Positions 21,543-29,692 of a stretch of DNA of 56,933 nt are shown here, piece after piece (positions within the stretch are counted from its first letter, which is position 1; every line of letters begins with the position of its first letter). The DNA comes from Candidatus Zhuqueibacterota bacterium (GTDB lineage: Bacteria; Zhuqueibacterota; Zhuqueibacteria; Thermofontimicrobiales; Thiofontviventaceae). The stretch lies in NCBI GenBank assembly GCA_016931935.1, contig JAFGDW010000077.1, positions 1 to 56,933 on the forward strand, read 5' to 3'. The position numbers were made by a program, and so were the translations under genes. Below the pieces are notes generated by a model. That model was not told where the DNA came from. It saw nothing but the letters and a program-made list of their open reading frames with translations, and did not search any database.

Positions 21543-22445
21543 ATGGGCTTGGATCGTCGCGATTTTATGAAGTCCCTTGTCTGTGCCGGAGCGAGTAGTC
21601 TATTTGCGCAAAATGCATTCTCGAGTACTGCTGAGGCGAATAACTTTCTCGACACGTTCGGAGTGCTTGTCGATACGACCGTTTGTATCGGCTGCAGGAA
21701 ATGTGAATGGGCGTGCAAGCAAGTGAATCATTTACCCAACAAATCCCTGGAGGCATATCAGGACACGAGCGTGTTTGAAACTCATCGACGTCCGGATGAA
21801 GCAACATACACCGTTGTCAATAAATTTGATGTACCAGGAGAAGAGCAACGCGCTGAATACACAAAAGTGCAGTGTATGCATTGTAATCATGCTGCATGTG
21901 TTTCGGCTTGTATCGTTGGTGCGCTGAAAAAAGATAAACAGACCGGAGCAGTGCGGTATGATTCCTGGAAATGTATCGGCTGCCGATATTGCATGGCAGC
22001 ATGTCCGTTTCAAATTCCGGCCTACGAATATCATAATGCATTAACACCAAAAATTCAAAAGTGTGGTTTTTGTTTTGATCGTCTTGTCACTGAAAACACC
22101 GTTCCCGGATGCGTGGAAATATGTCCGGTGGAAGCTCTGAAATTTGGTAAACGCGGCGATTTGATTGAACTGGCACATGCAAATATAGCCTCCAATCCTG
22201 AACGATATATTGATCATGTTTACGGTGAACACGAGCTTGGAGGGACATCGTGGATGTATTTGTCATCCCGTCCGATGGAAGAAATGGGGTTGTTGAAATT
22301 CGGTACCAAACCTATCCCGTCATATACAGAACCACTACAACACGCGATATTTAAGAAATTTGTTCCACCTGTGTCACTGTTCGCTTTTTTAGGCGGTATC
22401 ATGTGGCTCTTTCGAAATTCAGAATCTGCTAATGAAAATGAATAA
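21543..22445 (+). CDS. Tat-exported 4[4Fe-4S] ferredoxin subunit (HybA/CbcT-like)
   Basis: 300 residues. The N-terminus MGLDRRDFMKSLVCAGASS is a twin-arginine signal. The periplasmic domain has the four-cluster ferredoxin pattern of DmsB/HybA proteins: CIGCRKCEWAC, CMHCNHAACVSAC, CIGCRYCMAACP and CGFCFD...CVEICP. A C-terminal hydrophobic helix (VPPVSLFAFLGGIMWLF) anchors it in the membrane. AGGAGG precedes the ATG. It is followed by an NrfD protein and a 13-heme cytochrome, the same composition as the Geobacter Cbc4-type complex and HybA/HybB systems. It shuttles electrons between quinone-linked NrfD and the cytochrome. A close paralog is at 35610 in the hydrogenase operon. Confidence 0.93.
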   Translation: MGLDRRDFMKSLVCAGASSLFAQNAFSSTAEANNFLDTFGVLVDTTVCIGCRKCEWACKQVNHLPNKSLEAYQDTSVFETHRRPDEATYTVVNKFDVPGEEQRAEYTKVQCMHCNHAACVSACIVGALKKDKQTGAVRYDSWKCIGCRYCMAACPFQIPAYEYHNALTPKIQKCGFCFDRLVTENTVPGCVEICPVEALKFGKRGDLIELAHANIASNPERYIDHVYGEHELGGTSWMYLSSRPMEEMGLLKFGTKPIPSYTEPLQHAIFKKFVPPVSLFAFLGGIMWLFRNSESANENE

Positions 22446-22457
22446 TGAGGAGGAGAA

Positions 22458-23651
22458 ATGTCTCATTCGCTTGAATTATCAGCGCCAATAGAAAATAAAT
22501 ATCTTACGACCGGGGTAAAAATTCTTATTGCCATCTTCGGCGTTGGAATGGCATTTGGTCTCTATCGTTTTTTATTCGGGCTTGGCTCGGTTACCCATTT
22601 AAATCATCAGTATCCTCTGGGCCTTTGGATTGGTGTAGATGTGGCCAGTGGTGTTGCACTTGCCGCCGGTGGATTTACCTCCGCCGCACTGATTCATATT
22701 TTTTATAAGGAAGATTATCATATTTTTGGTCGGCCTGCTCACCTGACGGCGATGTTGGGCTATACATTCGTCGTTATCGGATTATTATTCGATTTGGGAC
22801 GCTGGTACAACGTATGGCACCCGGCAATACCCACAATGTGGCAGGGAAATTCCGTTTTATTTGAAGTCGGTATCTGCGTGATGATTTATTTGACGGTCCT
22901 GTACATTGAATTTTTACCGATTGTAGCTGAACGCTTTATCGGCCACTCACCCAAATGGATTGATGGTATTCTGCGATTTCTCGACCGCATTTTAGGAAAG
23001 ATTATGTGGGTATTTATAATTTTGGGAGTTGTTCTATCTTGTCTTCACCAATCATCGCTGGGTAATCTGCTAGTCATTGCACCGTATAAAATGCATCCGT
23101 TGTGGTATACGCCAGTATTACCAATGCTATTCCTGATGTCTGCAATTGCCGTCGGTTTTCCGATGGTTTTGTTTGAATATTACCTGGCCGCCAAATCATT
23201 CAATCATCCCATCGATATGCAGAAGATGGGCAAACTGGCAAGGTTGGTGCCTGTATTTGTTGGCCTGTATTTCCTCATGAAAATAGGCGATCTCACCATT
23301 CGTGGAGCATGGGGGAACCTGTTCGATGGTTCCTATCAGAGCATATGGTTTGCAGTGGAACTTATTATCGGTATCATCTTGCCGATCGTTTTATTGCTAA
23401 ATCAGAAAGTCCGAAACAATCCCACATTGATATTCATTGCATCGACATTATATATCATTTTTGGGGTTTTGTTAAATCGAATTAATGTGTTTTTAATTGC
23501 TTATCGACCACCATACAAGACACACATTTATTTCCCTTCAATCGGTGAAATTCTTGTTACCTGTGGATTAATTGCCGGATTAATTTTAGTGTATCGGGCG
23601 TTTGTTACTATTTTCCCGGTGTTACCGGCACATAAAAATGAACATGCCTAA
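22458..23651 (+). CDS. NrfD/HybB-family integral membrane quinone-interacting subunit
   Basis: 397 residues with about ten transmembrane helices, starting at ~20 (GVKILIAIFGVGMAFGLYRF). Typical NrfD/HybB/PsrC features include GLWIGVDVASGVALAAGGF, the DLGRWYN segment, and the GVLLNRINVF helix near the C-terminus. GAGGAG precedes the ATG, 12 bases after the ferredoxin stop. Proteins of this family bind quinone and exchange electrons with the partner ferredoxin, with no heme of their own. The paralog at 36527 has exactly the same length, so the two modules duplicated as units. Confidence 0.93.
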   Translation: MSHSLELSAPIENKYLTTGVKILIAIFGVGMAFGLYRFLFGLGSVTHLNHQYPLGLWIGVDVASGVALAAGGFTSAALIHIFYKEDYHIFGRPAHLTAMLGYTFVVIGLLFDLGRWYNVWHPAIPTMWQGNSVLFEVGICVMIYLTVLYIEFLPIVAERFIGHSPKWIDGILRFLDRILGKIMWVFIILGVVLSCLHQSSLGNLLVIAPYKMHPLWYTPVLPMLFLMSAIAVGFPMVLFEYYLAAKSFNHPIDMQKMGKLARLVPVFVGLYFLMKIGDLTIRGAWGNLFDGSYQSIWFAVELIIGIILPIVLLLNQKVRNNPTLIFIASTLYIIFGVLLNRINVFLIAYRPPYKTHIYFPSIGEILVTCGLIAGLILVYRAFVTIFPVLPAHKNEHA

Positions 23652-23668
23652 ATAAAGGAGCTTTGCAT

Positions 23669-24769
23669 ATGCGTAAATTTATATTAGTAATAGCTATTAT
23701 GGCATTGGTGTTCGCGCCATTTTCTATCCGGGCTGAAGACGTGAAAGGGCAATGCCAAAATTGTCACATCTGTACCAAACCAACCGCGGACGATCCATGT
23801 TTGCAGCCATGCCCGCGCCATGACAAATCAAACAGTGCGGAACTAAAGAAGCATGCCAGTGATGCACCGGACGTAGTTGTTTTAAATGCTATCGAACATT
23901 TATTCGAACCGGTCACGTTTGCGCACAAATTGCATGCGAACATGTCGGAAATGGAAGGAAGTTGTGATGAATGCCATCATTATACACCGGCAAATTCACC
24001 ACATCCGGCATGTAAAGATTGTCACAGCCTGAAAATGATTCGGGATAATTTGGAAATTCCCAGTCTGAAAGCGGCGTACCATATTCAGTGTATTGGGTGT
24101 CATAAAGAGTGGAATAACGAACGGGCATGCGAGCGTTGCCATCTTTCCAAGACTGAACCGCATGACAAGCAGCAATACCAGAAACCTCATTTTCTCATCT
24201 ATCAGAAGCCAGAAAAGAAGTCGTATCACATAAGCGCTCCGGCAGGTGAATATGTCACGTTTTTCCATGAGAATCACGCACAGTATTATGGCGTTCAATG
24301 TAAGGATTGTCATCACGATGAGTCGTGTGGACGTTGCCATAATGAAGATGCAAATTCAGCGAAAGTCATCAAGGCTAATCAGCACGTTATGAACGATAAA
24401 TGTGCCCAATGCCACGATGTGAAGGCACAAGCTGGTTGCAACAAATGCCACTCGAAAACAGAACAGGCGCAGTTCGACCATAAACAGGCATCCGGCTGGG
24501 AACTAAAATCCTATCATAGCAAATTAGAATGTTCTCAATGTCATATTGACACGAAAAAATTTAATGCGGTGAATAAAAAGTGTTCGGGCTGCCACAACTC
24601 ATGGAATGAAGCATCCTTTGAACATGGTATTGTAGGTCTGGAACTGGATGAAACTCATGTGGAAGCTGCTTGTAGTGATTGTCATAACGGAGCGTTTGAG
24701 GCAAAGTCCACATGCGTTAATTGTCATGATGAACGCCCGGCTTCTTTACCTGGAAAGCGGGTAAAATAA
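23669..24769 (+). CDS. Periplasmic 13-heme cytochrome c
   Basis: 366 residues with a signal peptide (cleavage after SIRAED). Thirteen CXXCH motifs run from CQNCH through CDECH, CKDCH, CIGCH and CERCH to CVNCH at the C-terminus, with c3-like distal histidines (FAHKLH, FFHENH). The first site is unusual: CQNCHICTKP followed by CLQPCP, a Cys-rich extension also found in the nonaheme cytochrome at 37760. The ATG at 23669 is chosen over the TTG at 23663 because AGGAG (23656-23660) fits it. It is the electron carrier of the ferredoxin/NrfD module. A hairpin (24821-24853) follows. Confidence 0.92.
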   Translation: MRKFILVIAIMALVFAPFSIRAEDVKGQCQNCHICTKPTADDPCLQPCPRHDKSNSAELKKHASDAPDVVVLNAIEHLFEPVTFAHKLHANMSEMEGSCDECHHYTPANSPHPACKDCHSLKMIRDNLEIPSLKAAYHIQCIGCHKEWNNERACERCHLSKTEPHDKQQYQKPHFLIYQKPEKKSYHISAPAGEYVTFFHENHAQYYGVQCKDCHHDESCGRCHNEDANSAKVIKANQHVMNDKCAQCHDVKAQAGCNKCHSKTEQAQFDHKQASGWELKSYHSKLECSQCHIDTKKFNAVNKKCSGCHNSWNEASFEHGIVGLELDETHVEAACSDCHNGAFEAKSTCVNCHDERPASLPGKRVK

Positions 24770-24820
24770 TAAGCTCAATATTCCGTAGAGTGATCTTCTT
24801 AGTCATGATTTAACTTAAAT

Positions 24821-24853
24821 AGTGATTCCATCGCTCGCTCTGGTGGAATCACT
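24821..24853 (+). terminator. Hairpin after the 13-heme cytochrome
   Basis: AGTGATTCCA (24821-24830) pairs perfectly with TGGAATCACT (24844-24853) around a 13-nt loop. No clear T-run follows, so termination would be weak or factor-assisted. Confidence 0.45.
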
Positions 24854-24961
24854 TACCCTGCCGTGCAATATTTTCCTTGATTCTTCCACACTAATTTTGT
24901 AATATTACTCATTACGTTTGAAATAATGGCTTTGCATACCTTCTGACAAATTATTATTCCA

Positions 24962-25858
24962 ATGAAAAAGATATTCCATTTTTTAAATCAGCCATACGCT
25001 CGCCAAAGCAACTCGACATCATTGTTGAAGAATGCTGTATTTACATCCGTTTTCGTCTTTCTTTTCCTGTTTATTTTTCAGCCATTCGGATTAAGTCAGG
25101 TTGATGATTCGCGAAAACTTTACGTTTTCCTTGGATACGGGCTGGTGACCCTCATTATTACATTATTCGATTTTTTTATAATTCAACAGATTTTAAAAAG
25201 ACTGATCAAGCAACATGATGATGAACGTGAATACAAACTACGTGATCAAATTTTTTATATTTTGTGGGTCATAGTTACAATCGGCTTAGGTAACATGTCG
25301 TATACCTATTGGCTTGGATATACAAGTTTAGCTGTTAGTACAATTATACGATTTCAACTATATACATTATTGATTGGAATTTTTCCGGCAACGCTTTTTG
25401 TTATTATTGATTATAACTTAATGTTACGTCAACACCTTGCCACAGCTACCAAACTGAACAGTAAACTCGGCCACGAAACAGAACTAGCCATTGGCGATTT
25501 ATCCGGTGATATAGTTGTTCTCACATCGGATAATGACAAAGAGAAAGTTGAATTGAAGGTCACGAATATTTTCTTCATAAAATCAGAGGGAAATTACGTT
25601 GAAGTGTATGTGCGCAAGGGAGATACAGTTAAAACTATTTTGTTGCGCAGCACATTGACACGCGTCGAGGAAATTGTGCACGATTTTTCTCACTTGTTTC
25701 GCTGTCATCGGGCATACATTGTCAATAGCAAAAAAGTGAGGCATGTATCCGGAAACTCTCAAGGCTACAGACTTCAATTGGTGGATACGAATCATGAAAT
25801 TCCGGTCTCCCGAAATTATTCGAAGAAGTTGAAGGAATTGGTGATGTGCTCAAAATAA
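24962..25858 (+). CDS. Membrane-anchored LytTR-family transcriptional regulator
   Basis: 298 residues. Four transmembrane helices (~28-46, ~55-75, ~95-113, ~122-145) precede a C-terminal LytTR DNA-binding domain (~195-295). That domain is recognisable from FIKSEGNYVEVYV, LLRSTLTRVEE, FRCHRAYIVNSKKV and IPVSRNYSKKLKEL. There is no receiver domain, so it is a one-component membrane regulator. LytTR proteins bind spaced direct repeats. Four 20-bp-spaced copies of an ATTCATCCC-like unit lie immediately downstream, ahead of the polyferredoxin operon (26052-26116). That operon is therefore the likely target. The signal sensed by the membrane part is unknown. Confidence 0.9.
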   Translation: MKKIFHFLNQPYARQSNSTSLLKNAVFTSVFVFLFLFIFQPFGLSQVDDSRKLYVFLGYGLVTLIITLFDFFIIQQILKRLIKQHDDEREYKLRDQIFYILWVIVTIGLGNMSYTYWLGYTSLAVSTIIRFQLYTLLIGIFPATLFVIIDYNLMLRQHLATATKLNSKLGHETELAIGDLSGDIVVLTSDNDKEKVELKVTNIFFIKSEGNYVEVYVRKGDTVKTILLRSTLTRVEEIVHDFSHLFRCHRAYIVNSKKVRHVSGNSQGYRLQLVDTNHEIPVSRNYSKKLKELVMCSK

Positions 25859-26045
25859 TAGAATACCTAAATAAAGAAGACACGTCGATCAATCGCTGTG
25901 AAAAATACAAATCGATTTATTTAAATCTGTTGCATTTAATTATCAAAAATGATATATTGATGCATTGAAATTGAGATCATTTATTTTCTCTAACTTCATC
26001 TAAGTGAGTTTGTTTTACATCATCAATTCCACCCATCCAATTTTA

Positions 26046-26120
26046 CCATTTATCCCAAATTCCAACAATCCATCCCGCAGCATTGACATTCATCCCAAAT
26101 CCATGTCGTTCATCCCAAAA
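26046..26120. promoter_or_regulatory. Four direct repeats spaced 20 bp, candidate LytTR sites
   Basis: ATCCC occurs at 26052, 26072, 26092 and 26112, exactly 20 bp apart. The extended units are CATTTATCCCAAAT, CAATCCATCCCGCA, ACATTCATCCCAAAT and TCGTTCATCCCAAAA. A further partial ATCC lies at 26035. The array ends 75 bp before the polyferredoxin start. Direct repeats about two helical turns apart are the hallmark of LytTR binding, and AlgR-type sites contain a similar CGTTCATC core. Confidence 0.7.
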
Positions 26121-26190
26121 TCAAAATCTTTTTCCGGAAGGTGCGTATATTTCCGGTAACAGCGAAAACAATTGACTGAAGGATGAATCA

Positions 26191-27426
26191 ATGAAAAAAT
26201 CCATTTTTACAAGTTCGTTATTGGCATTTATCATGCTGATATTACTCTCAACCTTTATCCTGGCGATTAATTTGGGGGAAACCATCCAATTTACTGCCAG
26301 CCTGCTGTGGACGCTTTTCCTGACATTTATTGCTTTCATGATTTTTCGAACAGGCAAAGTCTCTACCTATCGATCGATGTTTTTTATTATTTATGCATTT
26401 TGTTTTATTTTGATTTTCGTTACCAACCTGATCGAAGAACGGGGGAGTATGGCATTAACAGCAGAAATTGTAGCGGAACGTAATGTCCCACTCTGCCCGG
26501 TGGCTATCCCCACCCTTATTTTGCCAGCAGTATTCAAACAGGTACTTATTTTCCCAACGAAATTGTTCGATGGCCCCTACGGCGGATTTTACCCGATTCT
26601 GTTCATGTGGCTGCTTTCCGTGGTTGTGCTTGGCCGTGGCTGGTGCAGTTGGGGATGCTTTTATGGAGGAATCGATGAAGGCTTTTCCAAACTCAGGCGA
26701 ACATCGTTGTTCAAATCGATCAAGATGAATCCCAAATGGCGATACTTGTCGTTTGCTGTGCTGGTAACAATAGTTTTCTGGGCGTTTCTGGAAATGGAAC
26801 CGGTTTATTGTGAATGGCTTTGCCCGCTGAAGCTGGTGACAGAGTATTCAGAAATCAATAGTCTGGTCACGTATTTACAGGCCATTATTTTTATATCGCT
26901 CGGAATGGGATTGTTAATTATTTTGCCACTTCTATTAAAAAAACGAACACACTGCGGCTTATTTTGTCCGCTTGGCGCGTTCCAATCGATTGTTGGACTC
27001 ATCAATCCGTACCGAGTGAAAATTGATAAAACGAAATGCACCGAATGCGGAAAATGCAAACGCGAATGCCCGCTATTTGTCATCACAGATGAAAGTATGC
27101 GTGAAAAAAGTATACCAATCACCTGCAGTCGTTGCGGAAAGTGTATGGATGTCTGCCCATCACATGCGATTAATTATTCGCTGCTGGGAGTGCCATTTTC
27201 CACAGATGACAGAAAATTGTCGAAAAAAGCCGCATTAATAAAACCAGTGTTTACGCGCCGGATTGCAGTTGGCGTGACTCGTTTTGTCGAAGAACTCTTC
27301 GATGCCCGCACCATGTATGTATTCAGCGGAATTCTGTTTGGAGCAATTATTTCCGGAGGAATGGTGACGAACGCATTGGTTCGAATTTATCACTTAATAA
27401 CTACCGGCAGTTTATTAATCAAGTAA
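26191..27426 (+). CDS. NapH-like membrane polyferredoxin
   Basis: 411 residues with about six transmembrane helices and several cysteine motifs. WCSWGCFYGG, CEWLCPLK and CGLFCPLGAF are membrane-associated CxxxC(P) motifs typical of NapH/NosR/CcoG proteins. Two classical clusters follow: CTECGKCKRECP and CSRCGKCMDVCP, at ~278-320. A final membrane helix is near 395. Proteins of this group pass electrons across or into the membrane from quinol or ferredoxin to periplasmic acceptors. It heads an operon preceded by the LytTR-type repeats. The precise partner is not identifiable here. Confidence 0.88.
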   Translation: MKKSIFTSSLLAFIMLILLSTFILAINLGETIQFTASLLWTLFLTFIAFMIFRTGKVSTYRSMFFIIYAFCFILIFVTNLIEERGSMALTAEIVAERNVPLCPVAIPTLILPAVFKQVLIFPTKLFDGPYGGFYPILFMWLLSVVVLGRGWCSWGCFYGGIDEGFSKLRRTSLFKSIKMNPKWRYLSFAVLVTIVFWAFLEMEPVYCEWLCPLKLVTEYSEINSLVTYLQAIIFISLGMGLLIILPLLLKKRTHCGLFCPLGAFQSIVGLINPYRVKIDKTKCTECGKCKRECPLFVITDESMREKSIPITCSRCGKCMDVCPSHAINYSLLGVPFSTDDRKLSKKAALIKPVFTRRIAVGVTRFVEELFDARTMYVFSGILFGAIISGGMVTNALVRIYHLITTGSLLIK

Positions 27427-27427
27427 T

Positions 27428-27631
27428 ATGGGACATTACGAAATGAAAACAAAAAAATCAATTCTTGTTGTGCTGCGCGTTTTCCTGATGTTCGTGTATG
27501 CATTATTTCTATTGTGGCTAATTCCGACATTCTTCATCAATTATAACGGCGACTGGATTAAAAAAGTGGCAGACAGAATTCCATTGCATGAATTAGGCAA
27601 TGACGGTCATACACAACAGAATGAGAAGTAA
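27428..27631 (+). CDS. Small single-helix membrane protein
   Basis: 67 residues with one membrane helix (~15-35: VVLRVFLMFVYALFLLWLIP) and a short hydrophilic C-terminal tail. It begins one base after the polyferredoxin stop. An ATG at 27443 (MKTKKSILVVL) is an equally good start. It is probably a subunit or assembly factor of the polyferredoxin complex. No family was recognised. Confidence 0.65.
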   Translation: MGHYEMKTKKSILVVLRVFLMFVYALFLLWLIPTFFINYNGDWIKKVADRIPLHELGNDGHTQQNEK

Positions 27632-27722
27632 AAACATCAAAAGTATTTTCAAGAAAAATGAAGATGGCATTCATTTTGAAGGTATGAGTCAAACAAAAAC
27701 AAAAAAATAGGGAGTATTCATC

Positions 27723-28391
27723 ATGAAAACAGTAACGTATTCATTAATTTTTGCATTCATAGCTTTACTAAATCCATTACAGGCACAAGTTGAAAATATG
27801 AAAATCCAGGCGTTGCAGGATAGCTTAAAACAACACCCCGATGACTCATCCATCATGATGCAACTTGGAAAAATGTACCATGCATTGGGTGCTCAGGGGG
27901 AGAAAGACATGGTTGGAAATGCGGAACAAATGTTTCAGGCGGTTATCGAACGTGAACCAAACAATGCCGATGCTCACTGCTGGTACGGAAGCGTTTTAAC
28001 GCTCAAAGGCCGCGACTCCATGCTGCCATTTAATAAAATGCGGCACGTGAAAGATGGCAACAAAGAAATGGATTTGGCTGTCTCGCTGGATTCGACCAAT
28101 ATTGCAGTGCGGTTGACACGTGCCAATACCAGTCTGGCATTGCCGTCATTATTCAATCGGATTGATTATGCAATTGCTGATTTTAAATACTATGTATCGG
28201 CATATGAAATGGCGCCTCAATATTTCAATGAAGCACAATATGGTGACGTGCTTGTCAAGTTGGGGCATGCATACCAGAAAAAGGGGCTTACAGAGTTGGC
28301 AAAAGCAACCTGGCAAAAAGTAATTGATGTGATGCCGAATTCGGTGTTTGCAACGAATGCTTTAAAATTACTTAAGGAAATGGAAGGGTAA
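27723..28391 (+). CDS. Exported TPR-repeat protein
   Basis: 222 residues with a signal peptide (cleavage after NPLQAQ) and TPR-like helices: DSSIMMQLGKMYHALG, NAEQMFQAVIEREPNNADAH and LVKLGHAYQKKGLTELAKATW. It resembles periplasmic scaffold proteins found beside cytochrome and metal-handling genes. GGGAG lies a few bases upstream. It belongs to the polyferredoxin operon by spacing. A strong hairpin repeat (28398-28430) follows at once. Confidence 0.78.
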   Translation: MKTVTYSLIFAFIALLNPLQAQVENMKIQALQDSLKQHPDDSSIMMQLGKMYHALGAQGEKDMVGNAEQMFQAVIEREPNNADAHCWYGSVLTLKGRDSMLPFNKMRHVKDGNKEMDLAVSLDSTNIAVRLTRANTSLALPSLFNRIDYAIADFKYYVSAYEMAPQYFNEAQYGDVLVKLGHAYQKKGLTELAKATWQKVIDVMPNSVFATNALKLLKEMEG

Positions 28392-28397
28392 AACCAA

Positions 28398-28430
28398 ACG
28401 CGCCACGCACTTCCAAAGTGTGTGGCGCGT
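28398..28430. repeat. Hairpin repeat ACGCGCCACGCACTT, copy 1
   Basis: A 15-bp stem (28398-28412 with 28416-28430, one wobble pair) with a CCA loop. The core CCACGCACTT/AAGTGYGTGG recurs at 31244-31272. There is no T-run, so it is better described as a dispersed palindromic unit than a terminator. Confidence 0.55.
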
Positions 28431-28489
28431 AATCCGGACGATTTGTTATTGTATACTTTCAACGGAGACATAAAAAGCGGAAGAATCAT

Positions 28490-29107
28490 ATGGAAATAAT
28501 TATAAAAGCAGCGGTACTTGGATTATCCACAGGAATATATTGCGCAGGATTTTGTTTGCCTGTCATGATGCCGATCATCATGATGCGTGAGCAATCGACT
28601 GCAATCCAGCGTTCATTCGCAGTTTTGAAATTTAGTTTAGGGCGACTTGTGGCCTACCTGCTTATCGGTGGATTATTTGGGTACCTTGGTCAGAAAATGC
28701 ATTCGGCAATCATTCCACCAATCACTGCCGGTTCATTTATTGTTTTATCATTATTATTAATCGGGTATGGATTGATTAACGGATTTCCACATTTTAAAAT
28801 ATGTACATTGATTAAGAAAGCATTACCGGAAACACGCTTTACAGTTCTCACCGGATTTTTTATTGGGCTTCATATTTGTCCGCCATTTTTGCTGGCAATA
28901 GGTTATGTTTTTCAATTGGGACAAATCGTGAACGGTATGTTGTTCTTTTTTATCTTTTTTCTCACGACATCGTTTTATTTAGTCCCGTTTATTCTGATTG
29001 GCTATTTTGCAAAGGTACCCGCGATGCGCTGGGTCGCTCAATTTTCCACAATTTTGGCCGGATGTTTATTTTTCTGGATTGGCATAAGTCACTTTATCAT
29101 GCTGTAA
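28490..29107 (+). CDS. DsbD/UreH-like six-helix membrane transporter domain protein
   Basis: 205 residues, about six membrane helices, of the TauE/SafE-like, CcdA/DsbD_2 (UreH-like) group. Conserved features are AVLGLSTGIYCAGFCLPVMM at the N-terminus, where two Cys flank the first helix, and the second-repeat motif GLHICPPFLLAI, which gives the internal pseudo-symmetry of the family. Members move reducing equivalents or metals across the membrane, often for cytochrome c or copper-site assembly. It follows the TPR protein in a probable operon with the polyferredoxin. The exact substrate is not deducible. Confidence 0.8.
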   Translation: MEIIIKAAVLGLSTGIYCAGFCLPVMMPIIMMREQSTAIQRSFAVLKFSLGRLVAYLLIGGLFGYLGQKMHSAIIPPITAGSFIVLSLLLIGYGLINGFPHFKICTLIKKALPETRFTVLTGFFIGLHICPPFLLAIGYVFQLGQIVNGMLFFFIFFLTTSFYLVPFILIGYFAKVPAMRWVAQFSTILAGCLFFWIGISHFIML

Positions 29108-29115
29108 ATTAGTAT

Positions 29116-29134
29116 ATGTTGAATTTTACCACAT
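29116..29134. repeat. 19-bp conserved near-palindrome, copy 2
   Basis: Identical to 21297-21315 (ATGTTGAATTTTACCACAT). It lies nine bases after the DsbD-like gene and 38 bp upstream of the -35 box at 29172, so it could be an operator or activator site for the small gene that follows. Confidence 0.45.
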
Positions 29135-29171
29135 TTTGTAAATACTATTTTTAATGAATAAGACATTTTTA

Positions 29172-29200
29172 TTGACAATCCGGGGAAATAAATTTACATT
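29172..29200 (+). promoter_or_regulatory. Sigma-70 promoter of the 44-residue gene
   Basis: TTGACA (29172-29177), a 17-bp spacer and TACATT (29195-29200) give a near-consensus promoter about 50 bp upstream of the ATG at 29251. Confidence 0.6.
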
Positions 29201-29250
29201 CATAGTAAATAATAACTTTATTACTTATTATAATGTAAAGGAGGTTTATT

Positions 29251-29385
29251 ATGTTCGAAGGAACTCCTCCGGTTTATTTTCAGATTATATGTACGACAGT
29301 GGTGGTTTTATTTACATTGCTGTGGCTATCATTACCGTTCAGTGCTTTGGTTATGTTTGTAAAAAGACTTTTTAAAACACCATGA
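29251..29385 (+). CDS. Small membrane protein, 44 residues
   Basis: A short gene with a strong Shine-Dalgarno AAAGGAGG (29238-29244) seven bases before the ATG and a sigma-70 promoter upstream. The product starts MFEGTPPVYFQ, has one membrane helix (~12-36, ending with a proline kink LWLSLPFSALVMF) and finishes with a basic tail (VKRLFKTP). No family was recognised. It may be an accessory subunit of a membrane complex encoded nearby. Downstream to 29589 I see nothing besides the next promoter. Confidence 0.65.
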   Translation: MFEGTPPVYFQIICTTVVVLFTLLWLSLPFSALVMFVKRLFKTP

Positions 29386-29588
29386 TTTTTAAACGGTTAG
29401 CTGAATAACACTATTCTGATTTCGATGCTGCACTCTACTTACTATCTCATCTTTTCAACTCCGAAATATAAGCACCTAATAGCTAATTCTGATTCTGCCT
29501 GGAATGAATACTGAATGTGGAATCCACTACTAAAAATCTGAAATTTGTTGCCTGTAAATTTTCGGTTTATTGGTTCATTAAACTTTTG

Positions 29589-29617
29589 TTGATTGCGGAA
29601 TGATAATTGTCTATATT
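29589..29617 (+). promoter_or_regulatory. Sigma-70 promoter of the SDR gene
   Basis: TTGATT (29589-29594), 17-bp spacer and TATATT (29612-29617), about 75 bp before the ATG at 29693. Confidence 0.55.
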
Positions 29618-29692
29618 ATGAATTGGCTGAAAAGTTCAGCACAACGAACTTTCATTGTCGCTTCCCGACTTATTATTATCCTGTAATGAATA

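Noticed and set aside
29154-29375. A 73-residue frame around the 44-residue gene
   Set aside because: It overlaps the promoter, and the ribosome site does not serve its start. The frame from 29251 has the proper signals.
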